Source: Roseburia hominis (lineage in GTDB: Bacteria > Bacillota > Clostridia > Lachnospirales > Lachnospiraceae). Taken from it: a stretch of DNA of 63,429 nt. The position numbers and the translations under genes are program-made. The notes below the pieces were generated by a model. It made no database searches, was not told the origin of the DNA, and saw nothing but the letters and a program-made list of their open reading frames with translations. The DNA lies in the NCBI GenBank assembly GCA_021771815.1, contig JAETOE010000023.1:1-63429 (forward strand), read 5' to 3'. Shown here piece by piece: positions 24,042 through 31,039 of this stretch (the stretch's first letter is position 1; each line of letters begins with the position of its first letter).

Positions 24042-25793
24042 ATGGCTTTGACAGAAGAGCAGATGCGGGAGTTTGGGGACAGGCTTGTACCGCTGTACCA
24101 GGAGTTGGAGCAGAATGTGATTGCTGATATTGCCCGCCGTGTAAAAAAGACCGGGAGATATACGGAAACGGCGGAGATTATGGCGAAATCACTTATGGAG
24201 CTTGGCTATTCCCCGGCGAAAATCCAGAGCGAGGTTATGAAGGTTCTGCGTGCGGATAAGGACTATAAGATGGCGGTTGCCGAGAACACAAAGGCGTATA
24301 AGGACTATGTCTCAAGCGAGATTGCACGGGTGACGGCGACAGCGCGCGAAGAGGGGAATGCGATCGTTGCAGAGGCGGGGAACATGGCATTTAACAACGA
24401 CCTGTCACTATGGGAGCAGGCGGGCAAAAGCCTGTCAGAGCCGGGAGGACTCCGGCGGCTTATTGACGCTATGGCATTGCAGACGAACGGCGAACTGCGG
24501 AATCTGACGAAAAGTATGGGCTTTAATGGAATGGGCTTTACTGCGGTTGAAAACGTATATCAGCACCAGCTTGACCTTGGACTGATTAAGCTCACAAGTG
24601 GCGCATATTCATGGCAACAGGTAGTGAATGACTGTGTGCATGAACTTGCACAGAGCGGGCTGCGAAGCATCGACTATAAGAGCGGGCGTACCACGCAGCT
24701 TGACACAGCGGTGCGCAACTGCATCATGACAGCGTCCAGTCAGCTCGCAGGGAAAGTGACAATGCTCAATATGGAATCTACCGGGGAAACCCTAGTGGAA
24801 GTATCACAGCATTGGGGCGCGCGGTCGGATGGAACACGCGGTCACGGAGATCATGCATATTGGCAAGGGAAAGTTTATGCGATAGACAGGGGCAGTCATA
24901 AGTCAGAATGCAGGAGGCTCGGCTATACTATCCGCAATCTGGAAGAGGCGACCGGCTATCCTTCGGATCCGAAAGGGCTGCACGGTTATAACTGCCGTCA
25001 TACAATGTATCCGTTCTTTGAGGGAATATCCGAGTCGAATCAGTGGGAGCCAGAGCCGGAGCCGGTAACTGTGAACGGAAAAGAGTATACATATTACCAG
25101 GCAACGCAGAAACAACGGCAGATGGAGCGGCAGATACGCGCGACTAAGCGGGAAGTTGAGGCGCAGAGGACGCTTGGGGGAGATACCAAAGATTTGCAGA
25201 GTAAGCTTCGAAAACAAACAGCGGACTATAAGAAATTCAGTGCAGATGTGGATATCAGACCGAAGAACGAGCGATTGCGGGTGCAGGCGGGGACGTCAAA
25301 TCTTTCAAAAACAAACGTTTTTGTTAAAAGCAATGAATCACGGGCAAGAAAGGAAGCAGCCGAAAAAATATTTCATGTGGAACCCAAAGAGAAAACAGAT
25401 GTTATTCTTGCTGAAAATATATATAAAGACTTGAACAAAAGTGATACAGGGCGGTCAGCCATACAATTTTTCGTGGATAATAAAGTAAATGTTGAAATAA
25501 TCAATAACACCTTAACTGTCCAAGACCTTGGAATGGAAAACTTATATGGATTACAAATTGGCAATAATATATACATAAATGCTGTGAACTGCAATACCAA
25601 GAAAACGGTGGTAGAAACTATTATACATGAAAAGACACATATGGATTATCTCGGGGAGAAAGGGCAGCACATTGAGTGTGTTTGTGATGCAATGGCACTA
25701 AAACACAGAAAAGGTGCATTGACCGGGGATGATTTGAGGTCTATAATAAAATCAGTAAGAGAAAGATATCCGGATTATAAGTGGAGGGAGTGA
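24042..25793 (+). CDS. Minor capsid protein with C-terminal HExxH metallopeptidase-like domain
   Basis: Residues 1 to about 335 match phage minor capsid protein 2, with the closing block SDPKGLHGYNCRHTMYPFFEG. A coiled linker follows (about 350-410). The last 150 residues are a separate A+T-richer domain containing VVETIIHEKTHMDYLG (HEKTH at 529-533), a possible third ligand Glu545, and a YPDYKWRE end. That is the architecture of head proteins fused to toxin or effector domains, ejected with DNA. The adjacent zinc-ribbon ORF at 25795 may be linked to it. Family length without the extension is about 350-400. Confidence 0.85.
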   Translation: MALTEEQMREFGDRLVPLYQELEQNVIADIARRVKKTGRYTETAEIMAKSLMELGYSPAKIQSEVMKVLRADKDYKMAVAENTKAYKDYVSSEIARVTATAREEGNAIVAEAGNMAFNNDLSLWEQAGKSLSEPGGLRRLIDAMALQTNGELRNLTKSMGFNGMGFTAVENVYQHQLDLGLIKLTSGAYSWQQVVNDCVHELAQSGLRSIDYKSGRTTQLDTAVRNCIMTASSQLAGKVTMLNMESTGETLVEVSQHWGARSDGTRGHGDHAYWQGKVYAIDRGSHKSECRRLGYTIRNLEEATGYPSDPKGLHGYNCRHTMYPFFEGISESNQWEPEPEPVTVNGKEYTYYQATQKQRQMERQIRATKREVEAQRTLGGDTKDLQSKLRKQTADYKKFSADVDIRPKNERLRVQAGTSNLSKTNVFVKSNESRARKEAAEKIFHVEPKEKTDVILAENIYKDLNKSDTGRSAIQFFVDNKVNVEIINNTLTVQDLGMENLYGLQIGNNIYINAVNCNTKKTVVETIIHEKTHMDYLGEKGQHIECVCDAMALKHRKGALTGDDLRSIIKSVRERYPDYKWRE

Positions 25794-25794
25794 A

Positions 25795-25956
25795 ATGGAA
25801 ATGTCTAATAAAGAAATTGGCGATATGATTAGAAAGTTGCGTAAAGGCGAATTGGTTCACTGCCCCCAGTGTGAAAAAGGTGTGATTGTCCCTAAAAAGC
25901 CGAATGAAATACATTTTCGATGCAATGTTTGTGATTTTGCAATAAATCTTGATTAG
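25795..25956 (+). CDS. Small zinc-ribbon protein after the capsid-toxin gene
   Basis: The 53-residue protein starts at ATG 25795, one base after the previous stop, with GGAGGGAG upstream. It carries two Cys pairs (CPQCEKG, then CNVCDF). Immediate coupling to the capsid-peptidase fusion raises the possibility of an immunity or partner protein, but similar ribbons are common in phages. Confidence 0.7.
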   Translation: MEMSNKEIGDMIRKLRKGELVHCPQCEKGVIVPKKPNEIHFRCNVCDFAINLD

Positions 25957-25979
25957 GGCAAACATAGATTCGATTTTTA

Positions 25980-26008
25980 TTGCAATCCAACTTAGACCGT
26001 GATATAAT
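25980..26008 (+). promoter_or_regulatory. Late promoter 2 (capsid module)
   Basis: TTGCAA (25980-25985), a 17-bp spacer and TATAAT (26003-26008). It is followed by a small gene and then RNA element B and the scaffold gene. Confidence 0.75.
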
Positions 26009-26026
26009 ATCCGGTGGGGTGATAAG

Positions 26027-26191
26027 TTGAAGCACACCTATTCGTGGCAGGAATGCCCGAAATGTGGCAATCCCAAAGCCTATAGGGTACGGGATGACAC
26101 TAGAGCAGAGCGCTTTCCGATATACTGTAAAAAGTGCCATCAGGAAAGCCTAATAACAACAGCGCCTAAGAGCCGAATAATGAATTTCTAG
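26027..26191 (+). CDS. Cysteine-rich KTR-type small protein
   Basis: The 54-residue protein starts at TTG 26027 (GGGGTGATAAG upstream). The pattern ECPKCGNPKAYRVRDDT then FPIYCKKCHQESLI matches the cysteine-rich KTR family of mobile-element proteins with a two-pair zinc knuckle. Its last ten codons (TAPKSRIMNF) are encoded by the conserved RNA element B, so protein and RNA overlap. Confidence 0.75.
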   Translation: MKHTYSWQECPKCGNPKAYRVRDDTRAERFPIYCKKCHQESLITTAPKSRIMNF

Positions 26192-26221
26192 TAACTAGAG
26201 ATTTGTTGTCCGGCTCTTTTT
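26159..26221 (+). ncRNA. Structured RNA element, copy B (before scaffold gene)
   Basis: ACAGCGCCTAAG is followed by the stem AGAGCCG (26169-26175) with CGGCTCT (26211-26217). An inner hairpin TCTAG/CTAGA (26187-26191 with 26195-26199) and TTTTT complete it. It lies 60 bp before the GP20-type scaffold gene. Candidate RNAs called GP20-a and GP20-b are, as I recall, described near such genes; I cannot tell whether this is one of them. Confidence 0.8.
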
Positions 26222-26279
26222 GTGTTGTACCAATCCTTATCGCGGAAAACGCGATTCATAAGTCATTTTAGGAGGAAGC

Positions 26280-26891
26280 ATGAAAAATATTTTTGAGATC
26301 ATGAAGGAGTACGGAGTAGAAATTCCGGCTGACAAACAGAAAGAGTTTGAGAAAGCTGTTCTGGAAAACTATAAGACGAAAGCAGATTATGATATCCAGA
26401 CAGAAAAACTCAACAAATTGAATGACACCATCAAGGCAAACGACGCCGCGATCGGCGAGTTAAAAGAGAAGCTCAAGGGATTTGAAGGAGTGGACGTGTC
26501 TGCGCTCAACAAGCGCATTTCCGATCTTGAGGAGGAGAAAAAGACCATCGAGACGGATTACCAGACAAAGCTTGCCGACAGAGATTTTAGCGACGTACTG
26601 AAAGCGGCGATTCTGGACGCCAAGGGCAAGGATGTTGATAAGATCATCAAGCTTATGGACACAGAGACGCTTAAGGCATCCAAGAACCAGAAAGAGGATG
26701 TAGCCGCCGCAGTTAAAGCATTGATGGAAGATGATGTTACAAAGGGAATGTTCGGAGAAACCGAGCCTGGCACAGTCAAGACAGGCAATATTATCGGGGC
26801 AGTGACGGGCGGCGGCGTAGACAGTGCGGATGCGCAGCTTCGCGCAGTCATGGGATTGCTGCCGGTTCCGAACGGCACAGAGCAGAAATAA
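26280..26891 (+). CDS. Capsid scaffolding protein (phage GP20 family)
   Basis: The 203-residue protein is mostly coiled coil (residues about 35-110, LNDTIKANDAAIGELKEKLK and DLEEEKKTIETDYQTK). It has the GP20 signature FSDVLKAAILDAKGKD in the middle and a flexible Gly-rich tail. Scaffolds guide capsid assembly and then leave the head. The position directly before the major capsid gene is diagnostic. Confidence 0.93.
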   Translation: MKNIFEIMKEYGVEIPADKQKEFEKAVLENYKTKADYDIQTEKLNKLNDTIKANDAAIGELKEKLKGFEGVDVSALNKRISDLEEEKKTIETDYQTKLADRDFSDVLKAAILDAKGKDVDKIIKLMDTETLKASKNQKEDVAAAVKALMEDDVTKGMFGETEPGTVKTGNIIGAVTGGGVDSADAQLRAVMGLLPVPNGTEQK

Positions 26892-26903
26892 GGAGGATGA
26901 AAG

Positions 26904-27773
26904 ATGCCAAACACAATCGCTTTAGCAAAGAATTATACTGGCTTGTTGGATGAGGTATACAGAAGTGCATCCGTTACGGCGGATTTGACTTCTGATTCGA
27001 CGATGTCCAGAGCCGGGGCAAACGCAAATGAGATTATTTATCCGCAGATTACGGTGAGCGGTCTTGGAGACTATGACCGGAACAGCGGCTACACAACCGG
27101 TGCGGTTGATCTCAAGTGGAAGACCACGGCGTTCAACTATGACAGAGGCACGAAGATTTCCGTCGACGTTATGGACAATGAGGAATCGAGAAACCTTGCA
27201 TTCGGCATGGCAGGAGCGGAATTGATGCGTGAAAAGGTTGCACCCGAAGCGGATGCGTTTACGTTTGCGACATTGGCGTCATTGGACAATATTTCCACAG
27301 CAACCGGAACTATCGACAATGCATCGCAATTTCTGGATGCACTGCTTACAGCATGGAACAAAATGGACGAAGCTGAAGTGCCGCAGGAAGGCCGTCTGCT
27401 TTATGCAACGGCTACGCTCTTAAACAGCGTTATGGCGCTTGACACGACAAAATCCAGGGAGATTCTGGCAAAGTTTCAGGCAAAGAAGGTAGTACCGCAG
27501 GCAAGATTTTATACCACAATCGAGATGCTCGATGGCAAGACAGAGGGTGAGGAAATCGGACACTACCGGAAAGCCGCAGATGCCCAGGATATCAACTTCA
27601 TGATTATTCACAAGCCTGCGATTATCAAGTTCGATAAGCACGTAGCAAGCAACATTATTCCGGCATCGTCCAACCCGGAAGCGGACGCGGATATTATCAA
27701 GTACCGCAAGTATGGAATTGTGGACGCATATGCGAATAAGCGCGCCGGAATCTATCGGCACAGCAAAGCGTAG
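26904..27773 (+). CDS. Major capsid protein
   Basis: The 289-residue protein follows the scaffold and matches Clostridia siphovirus capsid proteins. Visible are the ALAKNYTGLLDEVYRSAS start, DYDRNSGYTTGAV, an E-loop-like KISVDVMDNEE, and a C-terminal VDAYANKRAGIYRH. It should form the HK97-fold shell. No prohead protease gene is present, so maturation probably occurs without cleavage. Confidence 0.92.
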   Translation: MPNTIALAKNYTGLLDEVYRSASVTADLTSDSTMSRAGANANEIIYPQITVSGLGDYDRNSGYTTGAVDLKWKTTAFNYDRGTKISVDVMDNEESRNLAFGMAGAELMREKVAPEADAFTFATLASLDNISTATGTIDNASQFLDALLTAWNKMDEAEVPQEGRLLYATATLLNSVMALDTTKSREILAKFQAKKVVPQARFYTTIEMLDGKTEGEEIGHYRKAADAQDINFMIIHKPAIIKFDKHVASNIIPASSNPEADADIIKYRKYGIVDAYANKRAGIYRHSKA

Positions 27774-27783
27774 GAGGTGGGTC

Positions 27784-27990
27784 ATGAGAAGAGTTGGAGT
27801 AGGAGCGGAGAAAACGGACAAGAAAGCCGGAGATGCAAAGTTAAAAAAGGAGAATAAGGCACTGCGCGAGGAACTCGAGTCCGTGAAAGCGGAGCTTGAG
27901 TCCGTAAAAGCCGAGCTTAACGAGGCGCAGGAAGAGCTTGAGACAGTGAAAGCCGGCACGCAGGATGCGAAGTCCGCAGGCAAGCAGTAG
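27784..27990 (+). CDS. Small coiled-coil protein
   Basis: The 68-residue protein starts at ATG 27784 behind GGAGG. It is dominated by near-repeats of a heptad unit (ELESVKAELESVKAELNE), forming one coiled coil, and ends in a Lys/Ala tail. It may be a head-associated or connector assembly factor. No family is recognised. Confidence 0.65.
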   Translation: MRRVGVGAEKTDKKAGDAKLKKENKALREELESVKAELESVKAELNEAQEELETVKAGTQDAKSAGKQ

Positions 27991-28008
27991 GAAAGGAGGG
28001 AGTTGTAA

Positions 28009-28356
28009 ATGCCATATATCGACTGGGAGTATTACAGCTCCCATTTTCCGAAGGTGGAGAAACAGGAGTTTGAGAGGCTTCTCCCGCAGGCTGAAATGAA
28101 AATCGAAGTATTGACGCATTTAAGGTGTCAAGGGGTCTGCGGTTATAAGCTCGACCGTGTGAAAGCGGCGGTGGCGAATCTTGTTAATGCATTATACGAT
28201 CAGGAGCAGACAGGGGCAGGGAGGGGCGTCACTTCGGTTTCAAACGCCGGTTATTCCGAGTCTTATGCAAATGTGACTGTAGAGCAGGCGGATGCATCAT
28301 TGCGAAGTGTTTGTTTTCAGTGGCTTTCCGGCACTGGATTGATGGGGTGCTTGTAA
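28009..28356 (+). CDS. Head-tail connector protein (gp6/gp15-like adaptor)
   Basis: The 115-residue helical protein shows the connector pattern ERLLPQAEMKIEVLTHLR, KAAVANLVNAL and a C-terminal helix ending in WLSGTG. It docks on the portal as the first connector ring. Gene order capsid, connector, closure, tail completion is canonical. Confidence 0.85.
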   Translation: MPYIDWEYYSSHFPKVEKQEFERLLPQAEMKIEVLTHLRCQGVCGYKLDRVKAAVANLVNALYDQEQTGAGRGVTSVSNAGYSESYANVTVEQADASLRSVCFQWLSGTGLMGCL

Positions 28357-28769
28357 TGGGAATATTTAACGATACGATCACGATTTATAATCACAAAGAG
28401 GATGACTCTTACCAACGCACGATTGTCCGTGGCGTGATGTATTCGAGCAAGACAGAGAAAACGGTCACTGCTGACGGGAAAATCAACCTTGTGACAACGG
28501 TCAGTGTCACGATACCGGAAACGGCAGTTTGCAACCGCAGATATGTGACGAAGCGGGAGTTCAAAGCACTTACTGACACATCAGAGTGTTGGACGCTCAA
28601 CGAGAGTGACAATCTGGATGTGATCGTGTGGGGAGCGGTGGAACAGGAGCTTACCGAAGATTACCGGCTTAAGCATCTGAAAGCGGATTACGATTGCGTG
28701 ACAGTGGCGGCTATCGAGGATAACCGGAATAAGCCCAGGCTTAAGCATATAAAGGTGGTGTGTAAATAG
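28356..28769 (+). CDS. Head closure protein (SPP1 gp16-like position)
   Basis: The 137-residue beta-rich protein (NDTITIYNHKEDD, YQRTIVRGVMYSSK...) occupies the stopper position between connector and tail completion genes. ATG 28356 overlaps the previous stop. Assignment rests mainly on order and overall character. Confidence 0.75.
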   Translation: MGIFNDTITIYNHKEDDSYQRTIVRGVMYSSKTEKTVTADGKINLVTTVSVTIPETAVCNRRYVTKREFKALTDTSECWTLNESDNLDVIVWGAVEQELTEDYRLKHLKADYDCVTVAAIEDNRNKPRLKHIKVVCK

Positions 28770-29131
28770 TGAGTCAGCCATTTACGTTTACGCTGAAAAC
28801 GGTTGATGTAGACGGAGAAAAGGTCCTTAAAGAGAGAGGAATCAAAGTAGGCGGTCGCGTACAGCAATTCATTGACAGTGAGGTATTAAGGAGATGCGCA
28901 GATTATGTTCCTATGGACAGCGGCGAGCTTATTCGGAGCGGAATCAGGAATACCACAATCGGCAGCGGCAAGGTGAAGTACCGTACACCGTATGCCAGAA
29001 GGTGGTACTATCGCGAAGCACGGTTTCAGGGCGCTCCGAAGCGCGGGACATATTGGTTTGAGAGGATGAAGCAGGAAGGCGGCAAAGAAAAGATTCTTTC
29101 CGGTGCAAGAAAGATGGCGGGTGCGAAATGA
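28769..29131 (+). CDS. Minor capsid/tail-completion protein (HK97 gp10-like)
   Basis: The 120-residue protein has CADYVPMDSGELIRSG, YRTPYARRWYYREA and GTYWFERMK, which are typical of minor capsid protein 2/gp10-like tail completion proteins. The GTG start at 28769 shares its first base with the previous stop codon. Confidence 0.82.
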   Translation: MSQPFTFTLKTVDVDGEKVLKERGIKVGGRVQQFIDSEVLRRCADYVPMDSGELIRSGIRNTTIGSGKVKYRTPYARRWYYREARFQGAPKRGTYWFERMKQEGGKEKILSGARKMAGAK

Positions 29132-29556
29132 CGGTAAGCAGAGCGATTGCAGAGTGGCTAAAGGGCTACGACATGAAAGCGGTAAAAGTAGATACTGACC
29201 AGGTGGGCGAAGGGGCGGACAGCCTCGGTCTTTTTAAGAGCCCGAACCGTGAGAGGAAGGAATATAACGATAATTCCTATCTTATTACGGAGTATTATCA
29301 GCTGTATGTTGTCCGGGAAGGGCAGGACAACAGAGACAGGGAGGATAACGACGAATGGCTCGAGAAGTTCGCGTATTGGGTAGATGATTGTCAATATGAA
29401 CAGAAATTCCCTAAACTGGATGATGACCGAAGGTGTATGGACATTGAACTTGCCGGAACACCGTACATGTTTGAAGCCAAAGAAGATAACACAAATCTAT
29501 ATCAGATATCACTGAAAATCACGTATTTACGAGAAAGGAAGGAAGAAGAATGGTAA
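29128..29556 (+). CDS. Tail terminator protein
   Basis: The 142-residue protein (AIAEWLKGYD..., YLITEYYQLYVVREGQ, LYQISLKITYLRER) fits the tail terminator (minor capsid protein 3-like) slot. It overlaps neighbours by 4 and 7 bp. It caps the tail tube during assembly. Confidence 0.75.
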   Translation: MTVSRAIAEWLKGYDMKAVKVDTDQVGEGADSLGLFKSPNRERKEYNDNSYLITEYYQLYVVREGQDNRDREDNDEWLEKFAYWVDDCQYEQKFPKLDDDRRCMDIELAGTPYMFEAKEDNTNLYQISLKITYLRERKEEEW

Positions 29557-30062
29557 AAAAGCATTTGATCGGCTTGTTTCTTAACACGGGAACGAAAGAA
29601 GCTCCGGTGTGGACACGAATCAAGAAGTCGACGGAACTCACAATTTCCATGAATCCGGAAACGGAAGAGTTTGACTACATCGCGGATGAAAGCCCGACGA
29701 CGGAGCTTATGAAGTACAAGCCGTCTATCGATCAGGACTTGACGATGTATGAGAATGAGCCGGATTTCGAGATGATCTGGGAGTATTTCTACAATATGAA
29801 GGTAGGGAATGACGCCCGTACGGAGTGTATGGTTGCCTTTATGATGCGCCCGGTAGAAGGCGGCGGTTACGAGGCATGGAAAACGGACTGTGTGCTGTCT
29901 GTAACGGACCTTAACGCCGTGGACAGTAAGATCAATTTCCAGATCGCATTTGGCGGAACTGTGGCAAAAGGAACAGCCACCAAGACGGACACAACAATTA
30001 CATTCACGGAAAACGGTACAGCGACGGCGCGGAGTACCACAAAATCAGCAGAGAACGAATAG
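29550..30062 (+). CDS. Major tail tube protein
   Basis: The 170-residue protein (HLIGLFLNTGTKEAPVW, NPETEEFDYIADESPT, INFQIAFGGTVAKGTA) is the tail tube subunit of this phage type. It precedes the tail assembly chaperone and tape measure genes, as expected. The Thr-rich C-terminal tail probably lies on the tube surface. Confidence 0.88.
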   Translation: MVKKHLIGLFLNTGTKEAPVWTRIKKSTELTISMNPETEEFDYIADESPTTELMKYKPSIDQDLTMYENEPDFEMIWEYFYNMKVGNDARTECMVAFMMRPVEGGGYEAWKTDCVLSVTDLNAVDSKINFQIAFGGTVAKGTATKTDTTITFTENGTATARSTTKSAENE

Positions 30063-30072
30063 GAGGTAGCGT

Positions 30073-30459
30073 ATGCAGTATAAAGTAGAACACAATGGAA
30101 CAAGTTGCATTCTTCCGGCATTTACCCGGAACATTAAAAAGAAAGTGGACGAGGTGAATACCAGATTGTCAAACACAGACATTGCGCTTGATGACCGCGT
30201 CAACTCGTTGCATGAGTTTTTAACAGACACAGTCGGTGAGGAGACACTTACAAAGGTGCTCGGCAGCGCAGATATGGATGAAATTGATCTGAACGACATG
30301 AACATTCTGTATCTGAAGATTGCAAAAGAGTATGATCGTCCGGTCGCAGATTACAACAAGCCGGAATTTGACGCGAATACCAAGAAGATTTTGCAGGATA
30401 TCGCCGGAGCTGCGAAAAGCGTTGAGTCTATTCAGCGCGTGGCGAATATGAAGCGATGA
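30073..30459 (+). CDS. Tail assembly chaperone (gpG-like)
   Basis: The 128-residue helical protein (RNIKKKVDEVNTRLSN, VGEETLTKVLGSADMDEID) sits between tube and tape measure genes, as tail chaperones do. Its stop overlaps the next start as ATGA. No slippery heptamer is evident, so coupling rather than a -1 frameshift seems to make the second protein. Confidence 0.8.
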   Translation: MQYKVEHNGTSCILPAFTRNIKKKVDEVNTRLSNTDIALDDRVNSLHEFLTDTVGEETLTKVLGSADMDEIDLNDMNILYLKIAKEYDRPVADYNKPEFDANTKKILQDIAGAAKSVESIQRVANMKR

Positions 30460-30986
30460 ACCTCATGGAAAAGGGCTTACCGGACACCGTTATAATCGGC
30501 GGTAAGCCTTTTCTCATAAACACAGATTTTCGCGTCTGGATGCGGTTCTGCAATGCGTTCGAGCGTTGGAGTCGGGAAATTAATCTGGATATCTCATACA
30601 TTTTCGCGGAGAATATTCCGCTAATTGAGAATAGCGCGGATATGCAGGCGATTTTAAATTTTGCATACCCGCCTGTGAGCATCCCAAATGGGAGTGGCGG
30701 CGGTGACAGGGTGATTGATTATGAGGTCGACGCTGATTACATTTATAGCGCATTCCTCGGGCAGTACGGCATTGATCTGACAGAAACAGATATGCATTGG
30801 CATAAGTTTCGCGCTTTACTGAATGGACTCAACAGCAGCACAAGGATGTATGAGATTATGGGGTATCGCTGTTATGAGGGCAAGGATAAGGATTATATCA
30901 AGCTGCGGAATGCGTGGGAGCTTCCAGTGGAATTATCCGCAGCGCAGAGTGAGCAGGTAGAAGAGTTTGACAAGTATTTTGATTAA
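30456..30986 (+). CDS. Gp15-family tail assembly protein
   Basis: The 176-residue protein matches bacteriophage Gp15: FLINTDFRVWMRFCNAFE, DYEVDADYIYSAFLGQYGIDL and WHKFRALLNGL. It would act as the second tail chaperone (gpT-like). An RNA hairpin with a 14-bp stem lies directly behind its start codon. Confidence 0.88.
   Translation: MNLMEKGLPDTVIIGGKPFLINTDFRVWMRFCNAFERWSREINLDISYIFAENIPLIENSADMQAILNFAYPPVSIPNGSGGGDRVIDYEVDADYIYSAFLGQYGIDLTETDMHWHKFRALLNGLNSSTRMYEIMGYRCYEGKDKDYIKLRNAWELPVELSAAQSEQVEEFDKYFD
30468..30513 (+). promoter_or_regulatory. Strong hairpin at the start of the Gp15 gene
   Basis: Bases 30468-30482 pair with 30500-30513 in a 14-bp stem with one bulged G, a 17-nt loop and CTTTTC on the 3' side. 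It looks like an internal terminator or translation control between tail chaperone and tape measure genes. Confidence 0.6.
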
Positions 30987-31039
30987 GGTTTGAGAGCCAG
31001 AGCCATGAGCCAGCGCCGCCGTAGATTGGTGGTGAGGAA

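Noticed and set aside
30400-30470. -1 frameshift between the two tail chaperone genes
   Set aside because: The frames have the right relation, but no slippery heptamer is present and the second ORF has its own ATG overlapping the stop.
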